Source: Streptomyces griseoviridis (GTDB lineage Bacteria > Actinomycetota > Actinomycetes > Streptomycetales > Streptomycetaceae). From it: a stretch of DNA of 64,000 bases. A program made the translations under genes and the position numbers. The stretch spans positions 62,001 through 126,000 of the forward strand of contig BMSM01000013.1 in NCBI GenBank assembly GCA_014649155.1, in the 5' to 3' direction. The notes beneath the pieces are model-generated. The model was given only the letters and a program-made list of their open reading frames with translations, was not told the DNA's origin and did no database searches. Below, in pieces: positions 34,676-43,646 of this stretch (position 1 is the stretch's first letter; every line of letters begins with the position of its first letter).

Positions 34676-35035
34676 ATGACTAGCGCATGGATGGACATGG
34701 CCGCGAGCAACGGTGCCATGAGCGTCGGGCTGATCGTGGCGGCTTTCGTGGTGGTGGCGCTGCTGATCGGCGCCTTCGCGGTCGGCATCCGCGTCAAGCG
34801 CCGGGAGTCGCCGCCGCCGACCCCGGACGAGCAGCCGCACCTGCCGCCCGGCGGCCCGGTCCGGGAGACCCAGGAGACCCGGACGGCGGAGGAGGTGCCG
34901 CGCAGTGACGAGCGGATGCTGCCGCACGATCTGCACCGGCAGGGCACGCGTTCCGCGCCGGGGCAGCCGCGGCGCCGCTGGGACGAGGGCAGCAGCGGTT
35001 CGTTCGGCAGCGGCGGCCCCGGCGGCGGCCACTGA
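34676..35035 (+). CDS. DUF6479-like small membrane protein
   Basis: 119 residues with one N-terminal membrane span (SVGLIVAAFVVVALLIGAFAVGI) followed by a positive stop (RVKRRESPPPTP) and a Pro/Gln/Arg-rich cytoplasmic tail ending in a Gly/Ser-rich stretch. This matches the Streptomyces DUF6479 type, of unknown role. The start could also be ATG 34688 or 34697. It runs 39 bases before the next gene on the same strand, probably an operon. Confidence 0.75.
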   Translation: MTSAWMDMAASNGAMSVGLIVAAFVVVALLIGAFAVGIRVKRRESPPPTPDEQPHLPPGGPVRETQETRTAEEVPRSDERMLPHDLHRQGTRSAPGQPRRRWDEGSSGSFGSGGPGGGH

Positions 35036-35074
35036 GGCACCCGTGACCCGGTCCGTACCGAGAAGGTGAGAACG

Positions 35075-35425
35075 ATGGCCGACCACGCCCGCGACGCGCT
35101 GCCGTTGCCCGACTACGACCATCTGCCGACCGGCAGCCTGGAGAGCCGGGTGCGTTCCCTCGGCGCCGACGAGGTGGAGGAGCTGCTCGCCTACGAGCGC
35201 TCGCACGCCGACCGGCTGCCGGTGACGGAGGTGCTGGCGGCCCGGCTGGAACAGCTGCGGGCCGGCGCGGTGCCGACCTCCGGCGACCCCGGTGCCCTCC
35301 GTCCCGAGCAGGGCCAGGGGCGGGGTGGCTCGCCGGTGTCGCCGGCGACCTCGCCGCAGCCGTTCGGCGCGCCGCCGCACGGCACGCCGGACCAGCGGGG
35401 CAAGCCGAAGGGCGACCGCACCTGA
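35075..35425 (+). CDS. Conserved hypothetical protein (lipid-droplet-protein-like helical segment)
   Basis: 116 residues from ATG 35075 with GAGAAGG upstream. The first 70 residues form a compact helical region (LPDYDHLPTGSLESRVRSLGADEVEELLAYERSHADRLPVTEVLAARLEQL); the YDxLPxxSLxxRxRxL pattern recurs in several actinobacterial proteins. The remaining 45 residues are Pro/Gly/Gln-rich and probably disordered. Function unknown. A very strong hairpin follows 10 bases after the stop. Confidence 0.7.
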   Translation: MADHARDALPLPDYDHLPTGSLESRVRSLGADEVEELLAYERSHADRLPVTEVLAARLEQLRAGAVPTSGDPGALRPEQGQGRGGSPVSPATSPQPFGAPPHGTPDQRGKPKGDRT

Positions 35426-35434
35426 GGTGGTGTC

Positions 35435-35484
35435 AAGCACAAAGCTCCGCCGTCCCCCGAGGGGGACGGCGGAGCTTTGTGCTT
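35435..35484. terminator. Near-perfect 24-bp hairpin between convergent genes
   Basis: The arm at 35435-35458 (AAGCACAAAGCTCCGCCGTC then CCCC) is an exact inverse of 35461-35484, with only GA between. It lies between the rightward gene ending at 35425 and the leftward one ending at 35632, so it probably stops transcription in both directions. Confidence 0.85.
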
Positions 35485-35631
35485 GGGGGGCCGGGGGTGC
35501 GGTCAGGACCGGCCGCGGCCGCTCGGTGGCGGGGTGCGCGGGGCGGGGACGGCCTTGTCGTCGTGGCCGTCGCCGGGACGCCCGGGTCGGTGTCGAGGTG
35601 ACGGACCCGTCCGTGCCGTGCCCGGCCGTGG

Positions 35632-37647
35632 TCAGGCGTTCATGAACTGCCGGGGCGACAGCGCCCGTCCGGTGATCCGTACGTCGCCGATGGTGCCGTG
35701 GAAGACCTGGTCGACGGCGTCGGCCCACTGGTAGCCGCCCAGCAGGAAGGACAGGCCGAGGGAGGTCAGGCCGACGGCCCTGCTCGTGGGGTTGCGGCCC
35801 TCCTCGCAGCCGTTGACGTAGAGCTTGCTGAGCCGGCCGTCGTTGACGACGGCGACGTGCCACCACTCCTCCTTCTGGAGGAGGTGGCTCCAGGCGGTGG
35901 TGGCGCCGTTCCGGTTCAACGGGTAGGCGTTCCACTGGAGTTCGATGGAGCTGGACAGGCTGAGGGTGAGGACCGGTTCCTCGGGGGTGGCACCGGGGCC
36001 GTTCTTGCCGGCCGCGGCGGCCGTGCCCGCGCGGCTGAGCAGCGCCGACCAGCCGTTGCGGCCGCCGTCCCAGTCGGCGGGCACCTTGAAGAAGACCTCG
36101 AAGGTGTAGCCCCGCTCGAACGTCTCGTGGTTGAGGGGTGCCTTGCCGACGGTCCGCAGGTAGCTGCCGCTGACCGGGCCGCCCTGTCCGGCGAAGACCA
36201 GGGAGGCGTGGGCCGGCTGGTCGGGATGGTGGTCGCCGGTGCGGACCAGCGCGTGCGCGGGGGTGCCGGGGACGGTGCGCAGTTCGAGGTCGTTGCCGTT
36301 GCCGGTGCGGTCCCGGAACACCGTGCCGGCGGTGACGTCGGTGCCGGGGGTGCCCTCGTCGAACCGCCAGTAGGCGAGGGTGCCGGGCAGCAGCATCCGG
36401 CGGGCGGGGCGGGCCTTGCGGGGTGCGACGGGGGCGAACCCGGAGAACCGCTCGGTGAAGTCGATCTCCATCGAGAAGCGGTCGACGGCGGAGGTCAGCT
36501 CCAGTTCCCGCGCGGCCAGTTCGTTGAGCTGTCCGGCGGCGGCCAGTTCACGGACCCACGGGGAGAAGGTGGCGACGTCGATCCGGCCGCGGTCCAGGTC
36601 GAAGCGGTAGGAGCGGACCATGCCGGCGCCGCCGTAGTACCGGTCCTGGTAGTTGGTGATGTGCAGGTGCACGTCGTGGCCCGCGTCGTTCTTCATGACG
36701 GTGCTGCCGGGCGGCCAGTAGTGGCCGTTGAGGGTGAGGAAGATCTGGTCGTTGCCCTTGATGAGCCGGTCCCACATGCGCTGCCCGTACTCGGACAGGC
36801 CGGCGGTGCCGTCGTCGTGGGAGCCGACGATCTCGTGGGTGGTGACGATCACCGGCAGGGTGGGGTTGTCGGCGATGACGGCGTTCGCCCAGGCGAAACC
36901 GGCCTCCGACAGCCGCCAGTCGAGGGCGAGCAGCAGCCACCGGCGGCCACCGGCCGTGAAGATGTGCGCGGTGTTGTAGCCGTCCGGGCTGGAGGCGTGG
37001 TGGCTGGGGCGCTTCCTGGCGCGGGCGACGCTGAAGGTGTCCAGGTACGGGGTGGCGCCGCGCTGGTCGTCCTCGCCGACGTCGTGGTTGCCGGCGAGCA
37101 CGCCGTAGGAGGCGCCGGCGCGGTCCAGGAGGCCGAACACCTCGGTGGCGGCGGCGTACTCCTCGGGAAGGCCGTTGTTGGTGACGTCCCCCAGGTGGGC
37201 GAGGAAGACGATGTTCTCGTCGTTGCCGCCGGCCCGGCCCTCGGGGTCCAGGACCCAGCGGAAGGACGCCTCGACCGGGGCCGGGTGGATGCGGTCCTGG
37301 TCGAACAGGTACTGGGTGTCGGGCATCACGACGACGGTGAACCGGGGGCTGTCCGGGTCCGGGCGCCAGGTGCCGCGCCGGCCCCGGCCGGTCGTGGCGC
37401 GGCCGTAGGGGTCGTCGTCGCCCCGGTCCGTCCGGGCGGCGCCGGCCGCGTGGGCGGGGGTGGTGAGGGCGGGAGCCGCGAGGAGTCCGGCCGCGCCCGC
37501 GCCGACGCCGAGCGCGCCCGCCCGCTGGAGGAAGGCCCGGCGGCCGGCGGCGGCCGGCCCGTCACCGTCGGGGTCCGCGGTGACGGGGCACGCGCAGCCG
37601 GCGCCGGCCGGGTCGCCGGGGGTGTGGGCGTCGAGGGGTCCGTGCAT
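35632..37647 (-). CDS. Secreted metallophosphoesterase with C-terminal LamG domain
   Basis: 671 residues. A Tat-type signal is likely (AGRRAFLQRAGALGVGAGAAGLL). The calcineurin-like domain at about 100-350 has FTVVVMPDTQYLFD, HLGDVTNNG, LAGNHDVGEDD, VIVTTHEIVGSHDDG and TLNGHYWPPGS, a complete two-metal set apart from PDTQ in place of DxH. The C-terminal 230 residues form a LamG/concanavalin-like domain (LAYWRFDEG..., TFEVFFKVPADW, WWHVAVVNDGRLSKLYVNG). It is an exported phosphoesterase, perhaps a phosphodiesterase on wall or extracellular polymers. Confidence 0.9.
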   Translation of the reverse strand: MHGPLDAHTPGDPAGAGCACPVTADPDGDGPAAAGRRAFLQRAGALGVGAGAAGLLAAPALTTPAHAAGAARTDRGDDDPYGRATTGRGRRGTWRPDPDSPRFTVVVMPDTQYLFDQDRIHPAPVEASFRWVLDPEGRAGGNDENIVFLAHLGDVTNNGLPEEYAAATEVFGLLDRAGASYGVLAGNHDVGEDDQRGATPYLDTFSVARARKRPSHHASSPDGYNTAHIFTAGGRRWLLLALDWRLSEAGFAWANAVIADNPTLPVIVTTHEIVGSHDDGTAGLSEYGQRMWDRLIKGNDQIFLTLNGHYWPPGSTVMKNDAGHDVHLHITNYQDRYYGGAGMVRSYRFDLDRGRIDVATFSPWVRELAAAGQLNELAARELELTSAVDRFSMEIDFTERFSGFAPVAPRKARPARRMLLPGTLAYWRFDEGTPGTDVTAGTVFRDRTGNGNDLELRTVPGTPAHALVRTGDHHPDQPAHASLVFAGQGGPVSGSYLRTVGKAPLNHETFERGYTFEVFFKVPADWDGGRNGWSALLSRAGTAAAAGKNGPGATPEEPVLTLSLSSSIELQWNAYPLNRNGATTAWSHLLQKEEWWHVAVVNDGRLSKLYVNGCEEGRNPTSRAVGLTSLGLSFLLGGYQWADAVDQVFHGTIGDVRITGRALSPRQFMNA

Positions 37648-37774
37648 GGTCGCTCCCGTACTCGTCGTTCGAACGGGCGCACGCTAACGACCGCGGGAGA
37701 ACGCGGAGCCGTGGATCGGGTACCGGATACCGAACGCTCCCCCAACAGCGACGGCACCTGCCCTCGCGCGGGCC

Positions 37775-38680
37775 TCAGGCCGGGGTCGCCGTGCCGTCGT
37801 CGACGGGGACGCCGAGCCGGGCGGCGACGGTGGTGAGGGCCGGGCCGAGCGGGAGGGCGACGCGGGTGACGGCGTGCTGGTCGCCGCGGGTCGGGTCCCG
37901 GTTGACGATGAGGACGGGGATGCCGGCCCGCGCCGCCTGCCGGACGAAGCGCAGTCCGGACATCACGGTCAGCGAGGAGCCGAGGACCAGCAGCGACGTG
38001 GCGGCGCGGACCAGTTCGCGGCAGTGCTCGACGCGCCGGGGCGGCACGGCCTCGCCGAAGAAGACCACGTCCGGTTTGAGGATGCCGCCGCAGATCTCGC
38101 AGGGCACCACCCGGAAGTCGCCGACCTGGTCGTCGGTGAGGTCGGCGTCGCCGTCCGGGTTGATCCCGGCGGCCACGGGGGCGAAGCCGGGGTTCGCCTC
38201 CTCCAGGCGCCGGGCGAGGTCGCGGCGGGCGCTGCGGGCACCGCAGGAAAGGCAGACGACCCGGTCCAGGCTGCCGTGGAGTTCCACGACGTCCTCACTG
38301 CCTGCGGCCTGGTGCAGGCCGTCGACGTTCTGTGTGATCACCCCGGTCAGCAGGCCCTGCCGGCCGAACGCGGCCACCGCCCGGTGCCCGGCGTTGGGGA
38401 GGGCCCGGCCGAAGGTGCGCCAGCCGAGGTGGCTGCGCGCCCAGTAGCGGCGCCTGGCCTGCTCGCCGGCGGTGAAGTCCTGGTAGGTCATCGGGGTGTG
38501 CCGGCTGAGGCTGCCGCCCTCGCCCCGGTAGTCGGGGATGCCGGACTCGGTGGAGAGGCCCGCTCCGCTCAGCACCAGCACTCCCCCGGCGCCCAGCAGG
38601 TCGGCGACCGGTCGCGGGTCCGTGGTGCCCGGTGGAAGTTCGCCGGCCGGGGTCCAGCTCAGGGTGGGGCGCATGCGCAT
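37775..38680 (-). CDS. NAD-dependent protein deacetylase, sirtuin family
   Basis: 301 residues. Sirtuin motifs: VLSGAGLSTESGIPDYRGEG (NAD), TQNVDGLHQAAGS (catalytic region; ELHGSLDRVVC carries the catalytic His), zinc CxxC pairs at CLSCGA and CEICGG, and LGSSLTVMSGLRFV. It removes acyl groups from lysines using NAD in the cytoplasm; actinobacterial sirtuins control acetyl-CoA synthetase among others. It stands alone between two secreted enzymes. Confidence 0.94.
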   Translation of the reverse strand: MRMRPTLSWTPAGELPPGTTDPRPVADLLGAGGVLVLSGAGLSTESGIPDYRGEGGSLSRHTPMTYQDFTAGEQARRRYWARSHLGWRTFGRALPNAGHRAVAAFGRQGLLTGVITQNVDGLHQAAGSEDVVELHGSLDRVVCLSCGARSARRDLARRLEEANPGFAPVAAGINPDGDADLTDDQVGDFRVVPCEICGGILKPDVVFFGEAVPPRRVEHCRELVRAATSLLVLGSSLTVMSGLRFVRQAARAGIPVLIVNRDPTRGDQHAVTRVALPLGPALTTVAARLGVPVDDGTATPA

Positions 38681-38771
38681 GCCTGCCAGGGTACGAGACC
38701 GCCCGGCGGGTCCGGGGTGCGTGTGTGTCCCGGCCCCGCCGCGGTGGGCGGGGCCGGGACCGGCCGGCCGG

Positions 38772-41700
38772 TCAGCCGGTGAGGCCGGCGGCCCGCACCA
38801 CGGTCTGGGTGACGGTGTCGCCCCGGCTGTCCCCGGCGTGGACCCGCAGGGTCACGTACCGGGCGGACCGGGGGGCTTTCAGTACGGTGCTGACCTTGCC
38901 CTCACCGCGCCCGCTGAGGCGGGCGGTGGTCCAGGAGGCGCCGTCGTCGTAGGACACCTCGACCTTCCGGGTGTGCAGCGCCGCGCGGGGCCCTCCCGCG
39001 AGGTGCAGCGGGGTGACGGTGAGGGTGGCGCCCCGGGTGGCGGCGCCGCTGTCGTCGGCGGGCAGCGTGTAGTCGAGCTGGACGAGCGGCAGCCGGCCCG
39101 TCCCGCCGGGGTCGCGGGGTGCGGCCGAGGTGAACGTCCACTCGGTGCGGGTGGCCGTCGAGTACGGGAATCCGGTGGTGGCCGTACGGGTGGCCGTGTG
39201 GGTCAGCCGGTAGGTGCCCTGGGCGGCCGGGACGGCGGCGGCCACGCCCGAGGAGCCGGCGGCGAGCAGGGTGCCGCCCCGGTACAGCCGCGTCTTCTCG
39301 CTGGTCCCGGTGCTGCCGAAGGGGGTGTGGTTGGCGTGGTCGCCGCCCGAGTCGCCCCAGGCCGGGACCGTGACGTCGATGCGGTCGGCGGTGCGGGTGG
39401 GCGGGGCGGTGTCGGTGAAGCGCGGCCGGGCGACCGTGCCGAACCAGTGGACGTGGGTGGTGCGGCCCGCCGGGTAGCGGGCCGGGCCGGAGGTGCTGGA
39501 GACGGCCTGGTGGAGCAGTCCCTCCTCGGTCCAGGTGAAGGCGGCGTCGGTGGTGACGTAGTCGGTGCGGTGGGCGCCGGCGGTGCTCAGGCGGGCCGTG
39601 GCGACGCTGTACTCCGTCCACGGGTGGATGTCGTAGCGGTTCTCGTACACCTCCCGGCCCTCGGGGTTGCGGTAGTACGTCTCCACGCGGGCGAGCTGCT
39701 TCTCCCGGGGCGCGTAGGTCAGGTCGGCGGGGACGCGTCCCCGCCAGGTGCGGACCAGGTCGTAGAGGTAGTCGGTGTCGGGGTGGGAGGCGGCGCGCAG
39801 GGGCACACCGCCCGAGGGGCCGGCGTCGACGCGGGCGATCAGCCTCTCGCCCTCCGTGCGGGAGAGGCCGGCCACCTCCATGGTGGTCCGGATGACGGGC
39901 AGGCGCAGCCGTCCGTCGAGGTCGTGCACGAACAGCAGCAGTTTCACGCCCGCCGCCTGGGCGGCCCGGATCTGGTCGTCGGCGGTGTCCTCGTCGTCGG
40001 AGTCCCAGCGCACCACGGCCGCCTTGCCCGCCGCGTCGACGCCCGCGTAGTCCTCGGCCAGGCCCTCCCCGGGGTGGACGAGGTCCAGGTCGTGGCGGCC
40101 CTCGGGGAGTTTCGCCGAGCCGGGCAGGACCCACAGGTCGTCGAAGTCCTGCGCGCCTGAGGTCACCGACAGCAGGGGCTGCTGCTCGCGCCAGCGGGCC
40201 GTCAGGTACTGCTCTCCGTCGTCGCCCGCCGCCACCGGGGCCGTCCACATGCTGTCGTAGCCGTCGCCGATCTCGGCGCTGTCGGTCACCCGGGTGCCGT
40301 CGTCGAACCGGCGGTGGTAGTCCAGGCGGCGCGCGGAGTTCTCCGTCTTCTTCGGGGTGACGGCGCTGATCTGACGGAGTTTCGTGCCGTCGAAGGTGAG
40401 GTCGGTGTCACCGGTGACGTCCACCTGCGGCAGGACCATGCGGGCGTAGCCGGCCGAGGAGGCGCCGTGGGTGCCCTCCACGCGGAAGTCGGCGTGGACG
40501 GTGTAGCGGCCGGGCGGGAGGAGGTCGTCGGAGGCGCCGCCGCCGTAGAGGTAGGTGTCCGCGTACTCGTCGCCCTTGCGGTAGAAGGTGAGGATGCCGT
40601 CGGTGGGTTCGCCGGAGCGGCCGGTGACCGTGGTGCGGACGTGGACGAGGCGGTTGCGGGTGCTGACGCCGAGCAGGGTGCGGGTGCGGACGGTGCCGTC
40701 GGTGGCGGCGGTCAGCCGGCCGGTCCAGCGCGCCAGTTCGCCGGCTTTGCCGAGGTCGGTGGTGACGGTGGCCCGCGCGGTGCCGTGGGCGGGGATCTCC
40801 AGGCGGTCCCGGTCGGCGGTGAAGACGCCCGCGGGGACGCCGGGCGCGTCCACGGCCAGGTCCACGGTGACCGGCTCGTCGGCGGTGTTGGTCCAGGTGA
40901 CCGTGGAGTCGACGGTGCCGCCGCCGGTGCCGGGCGCGTGGATGCCGGCGTCCGCGGTGCCGGTGGCGGTGAGGGTGCCGGTGGCTGCCGCGCGGGCGTC
41001 GACCCGGCCGTTGCCGCCGTCGTCGGCGGTGCTCCCGGGGGTGGCTTTGACCGTGCTGACCAGGGCGTCCTTGATGCGGCTGCCGGTCCAGTCGGGGTGC
41101 GCGGCGGCCACCAGCGCGGCGGCGCCGGCCACGTGCGGCGTCGCCATGGACGTACCGCTGAGGCCGATGTAGGGGCCGCTGCCCTCGGCGGCGTACCGGG
41201 AGCGGGCGGCCAGGATGCCGACGCCGGGAGCGGTGATCTCCGGCTTGAGGGCGTCGTCGCCGTAGCGGGGGCCGCGGCTGGAGAAGTCGGCGATCTCGTC
41301 GGCGGAGTCGACCGCGCCGACGGTCAGGGCCGCGTCGGCGGTGCCGGGCGAGCGTACGGTCCGCGCGCCGGGGCCGTTGTTGCCGGCGGCGATGGTGAAC
41401 AGCGCGCCGGTCTCGTCGCTCAGCGCGTCGACGGCGCGGGCGAGCAGCGTGTCGCCGTCGGCGTTCTCGCTGCTGCCGAGGCTCATGCTGACCACGCGGG
41501 CGTGCGCCTCGCGGGTGGCCCACTCCATGCCGGCCAGGATCCAGGAGTCGTACCCGGAGCCCGCGTCGTTCAGCACCTTGCCCACATGCAGGTCGGCACC
41601 GGGCGCCACGCCCTTCTCCACGCCGTCGGATGCGGCGCCGCTGCCCGCGATGGTGGAGGCGACGTGGGTGCCGTGGCCGTTGCGGTCGGTGACGTCCTCG

Positions 41701-42512
41701 CCGGGGACGAAGCCGGCACTGTCCTCGACGGCGTCCTTCAGGTCGGGGTGGTCCGGGTCGTAGCCGGTGTCGAGGACGGCCACGTCGACGCCCTCCCCGG
41801 TGTTGCCGCCGGCCCAGACGCCGGGGGCGCCGATCTGCCCGGCCGAGTCGGCGAGGGTGGCCTCCGCCCTGCCGTCGAGCCACACCTCGGCGACACCGTT
41901 CCTGAAGGCCGGCTCCGCCGCCGGGCCCGTGCCACCGCCGGTCAGGGCGGACCACAGGGTGCCGGTGTCGTCCCGGTCCGCCGCCAGCGCGACGCCGTTG
42001 ACGCTGGTGAGGGCGTGTACGCCGGTGATGTCGCCCGGGATGGCGCGGCCCCGTGAGCGCAGGGTGGCCGCGCCGGCGTCGGCACCGCCGTAGGTGACGA
42101 TCAGGGGCAGGCGGTCGAGGTGGGCGTCGTCGTAGCCGTCCGCCACGAGACGGGTCACGTTGAACAGCCGCTGGTCCAGGGCGCCGGCCGCCAGGTAGGA
42201 GCGGGCGGAGTCGGGATAGACGTAGGTGTCGCCGCCGACGGTCAGCACCCGCGCCCCGGCGGGCTGCCCGTCGGGGCCCTCGACGGTGACGGTGCCCGGG
42301 GTGTCGCCGGCGCGCGGGGTCAGGGTGACCTTGTCGCCGGTGAGCAGGGTCACCTCGGACGTGGCAACGATGTCGGCGGGGACGGCGGGCGTCGCGCCGC
42401 CGGCCCGGGGGGCGTCCGCGGACGCGGCCACGTGCGGGGTGGCCGCGGTGACCAGGAGGGCGGCGGCGAGCACGAGCAGGCGCCGCCGTCTGCCGGGTGG
42501 CTGGTGTGTCAA
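38772..42512 (-). CDS. Large secreted subtilisin-like serine protease (S8)
   Basis: 1246 residues from a TTG at 42512 with AAGGGA upstream. Signal peptide (RRRRLLVLAAALLVTAATPH), prodomain to about 230, then the S8 catalytic domain: Asp248 (VAVLDTGYDPDHPDL), His280 (NGHGTHVASTIAGS), Ser455 (GLSGTSMATPHVAGAAALV). About 700 further residues are beta-rich modules (WTGRLTAATDGTVRTRTLL..., VEVSYDDGASWTTARLSG), with a PA-like insert likely near 860-930. Streptomyces export many such proteases for nutrition and development. No LPxTG or anchor is seen. Confidence 0.95.
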   Translation of the reverse strand: MTHQPPGRRRRLLVLAAALLVTAATPHVAASADAPRAGGATPAVPADIVATSEVTLLTGDKVTLTPRAGDTPGTVTVEGPDGQPAGARVLTVGGDTYVYPDSARSYLAAGALDQRLFNVTRLVADGYDDAHLDRLPLIVTYGGADAGAATLRSRGRAIPGDITGVHALTSVNGVALAADRDDTGTLWSALTGGGTGPAAEPAFRNGVAEVWLDGRAEATLADSAGQIGAPGVWAGGNTGEGVDVAVLDTGYDPDHPDLKDAVEDSAGFVPGEDVTDRNGHGTHVASTIAGSGAASDGVEKGVAPGADLHVGKVLNDAGSGYDSWILAGMEWATREAHARVVSMSLGSSENADGDTLLARAVDALSDETGALFTIAAGNNGPGARTVRSPGTADAALTVGAVDSADEIADFSSRGPRYGDDALKPEITAPGVGILAARSRYAAEGSGPYIGLSGTSMATPHVAGAAALVAAAHPDWTGSRIKDALVSTVKATPGSTADDGGNGRVDARAAATGTLTATGTADAGIHAPGTGGGTVDSTVTWTNTADEPVTVDLAVDAPGVPAGVFTADRDRLEIPAHGTARATVTTDLGKAGELARWTGRLTAATDGTVRTRTLLGVSTRNRLVHVRTTVTGRSGEPTDGILTFYRKGDEYADTYLYGGGASDDLLPPGRYTVHADFRVEGTHGASSAGYARMVLPQVDVTGDTDLTFDGTKLRQISAVTPKKTENSARRLDYHRRFDDGTRVTDSAEIGDGYDSMWTAPVAAGDDGEQYLTARWREQQPLLSVTSGAQDFDDLWVLPGSAKLPEGRHDLDLVHPGEGLAEDYAGVDAAGKAAVVRWDSDDEDTADDQIRAAQAAGVKLLLFVHDLDGRLRLPVIRTTMEVAGLSRTEGERLIARVDAGPSGGVPLRAASHPDTDYLYDLVRTWRGRVPADLTYAPREKQLARVETYYRNPEGREVYENRYDIHPWTEYSVATARLSTAGAHRTDYVTTDAAFTWTEEGLLHQAVSSTSGPARYPAGRTTHVHWFGTVARPRFTDTAPPTRTADRIDVTVPAWGDSGGDHANHTPFGSTGTSEKTRLYRGGTLLAAGSSGVAAAVPAAQGTYRLTHTATRTATTGFPYSTATRTEWTFTSAAPRDPGGTGRLPLVQLDYTLPADDSGAATRGATLTVTPLHLAGGPRAALHTRKVEVSYDDGASWTTARLSGRGEGKVSTVLKAPRSARYVTLRVHAGDSRGDTVTQTVVRAAGLTG

Positions 42513-43117
42513 CGGGATTCCCTTGACTCGGGGAGCGGTGGCTCGGACGGGGAGGAGGACCGGATGGCCCCCGGACCGACGGAATGTAAGTCGCCGGCCG
42601 CGATCTTGGGAAGAGGCCGCGGTGCCGGTAGCCGACCGTCAACTCGCGCGATACACGGGCGACTTGTGGCCGTGGTCGGCCGGCTCGACGGAGGACCGGA
42701 GGAAGCGCGTGCGGGCCGCTCGGCCAGCGGTGGCCTGACTTCGGGGGGAAGGGTTGCCGTATACGGCCCGCGACCGGTCCCGGGATGCGGACCGGGAGTC
42801 GTCGTCGCGCGACGGCCCGCACCGGCCGCGAAGTCTGCACGGGCGGACAGGGATCGTGCACGGACCGGCGGCCCTCGCCCGCCGTGCTCCGCCGGGTGGG
42901 CCGCGGGGCTGTTCCCTCAGGCGCAAACCCCCGTGCGTCCAGTGGCGATCCGGCCCCGCGGCGGAACCTAGGCTGCGCCGTGCCCGTCGATTCGGACCGA
43001 TCGCCGCGAGAGGCTCATGGACCAGCGTTCCCGCACCGCCCCCCGTACGCCGCCGGCCGGCCCGTGCCTGCGGGCCGGGCGCGGCGTCCCCTCCCCCGGC
43101 GCGGAGGTGGCCTTCGT
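42513..43117. other. 605-base gene-free gap between protease and SsgA-like gene
   Basis: It must hold the promoters of both divergent genes. CCGGTCC (42774-42780) and GGACCGG (42789-42795) form a short inverted repeat. GGAGGT at 43103 serves the SsgA-like start. No convincing ORF, RNA gene or repeat was found in the rest. Confidence 0.5.
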
Positions 43118-43576
43118 ATGAGTACGCACACCGGTGGGGCCCACGACCGTGTCCCGGCCCGCGGGCAGGACGTGACGGCGTGTGTCCCGGCCGTCCTGGC
43201 GGCCGGTGCGTCCCGGGGGCGCGCCGTCTCCCTGCGCTGCACCTACGTGCCCAGGGACCCGTTCGCCGTGATGCTGGAGTTGCCGGGGGACGCGGCGGCG
43301 GACGGTCTGCGGTGGTACTGCGCGCGCGATCTGCTGCAGTCGGGCCTGCGCAGGCCCTCGGGCGAGGGCGACGTACGGGTCTGGCCGCCGTGCCGTCGCG
43401 GGGGCCGCGAGGAGGTGCGGGTCCTGCTGCGGGACGGTTTCGGTTCGTTCCTGCTGGAGGTCCCGGCGCAGCCGCTGCGGAACTGGCTGGTCCGCACCTG
43501 GGAGGCGGTCGCTCCCGGCCAGGAGGACGACTGGAGCGACTGGGACGCCTGGCTGCTGAGCCTGCTCGACGGGTGA
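43118..43576 (+). CDS. SsgA-like protein (SALP), sporulation/cell-division regulator
   Basis: 152 residues from ATG 43118 with GGAGGT upstream. The SALP core is clear: VSLRCTYVPRDPFAVMLELPG, LRWYCARDLLQSGLRRPSGEG, DVRVWPPC and LRDGFGSFLLEVPAQPLRNWLVRTWEAVAPGQE. SALPs are found only in sporulating actinomycetes and position septa and FtsZ or control wall thickening and spore separation. Which paralogue (SsgA-G) this is cannot be decided. A very strong hairpin includes its stop codon. Confidence 0.92.
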   Translation: MSTHTGGAHDRVPARGQDVTACVPAVLAAGASRGRAVSLRCTYVPRDPFAVMLELPGDAAADGLRWYCARDLLQSGLRRPSGEGDVRVWPPCRRGGREEVRVLLRDGFGSFLLEVPAQPLRNWLVRTWEAVAPGQEDDWSDWDAWLLSLLDG

Positions 43577-43609
43577 ACCGGGGAGGCTTCTTCCCCGGTT
43601 CACCCGTCG
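43567..43609. terminator. Perfect 18-bp hairpin over the SsgA-like stop codon
   Basis: CGACGGGTGAACCGGGGA (43567-43584) pairs without mismatch with TCCCCGGTTCACCCGTCG (43592-43609) around a 7-base loop. The stop TGA (43574-43576) is inside the stem. It separates convergent genes and probably works both ways. Confidence 0.85.
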
Positions 43610-43646
43610 GCCGGCCGTTCCGGTCGCCGTCGGGTCCAGGCCGTCC

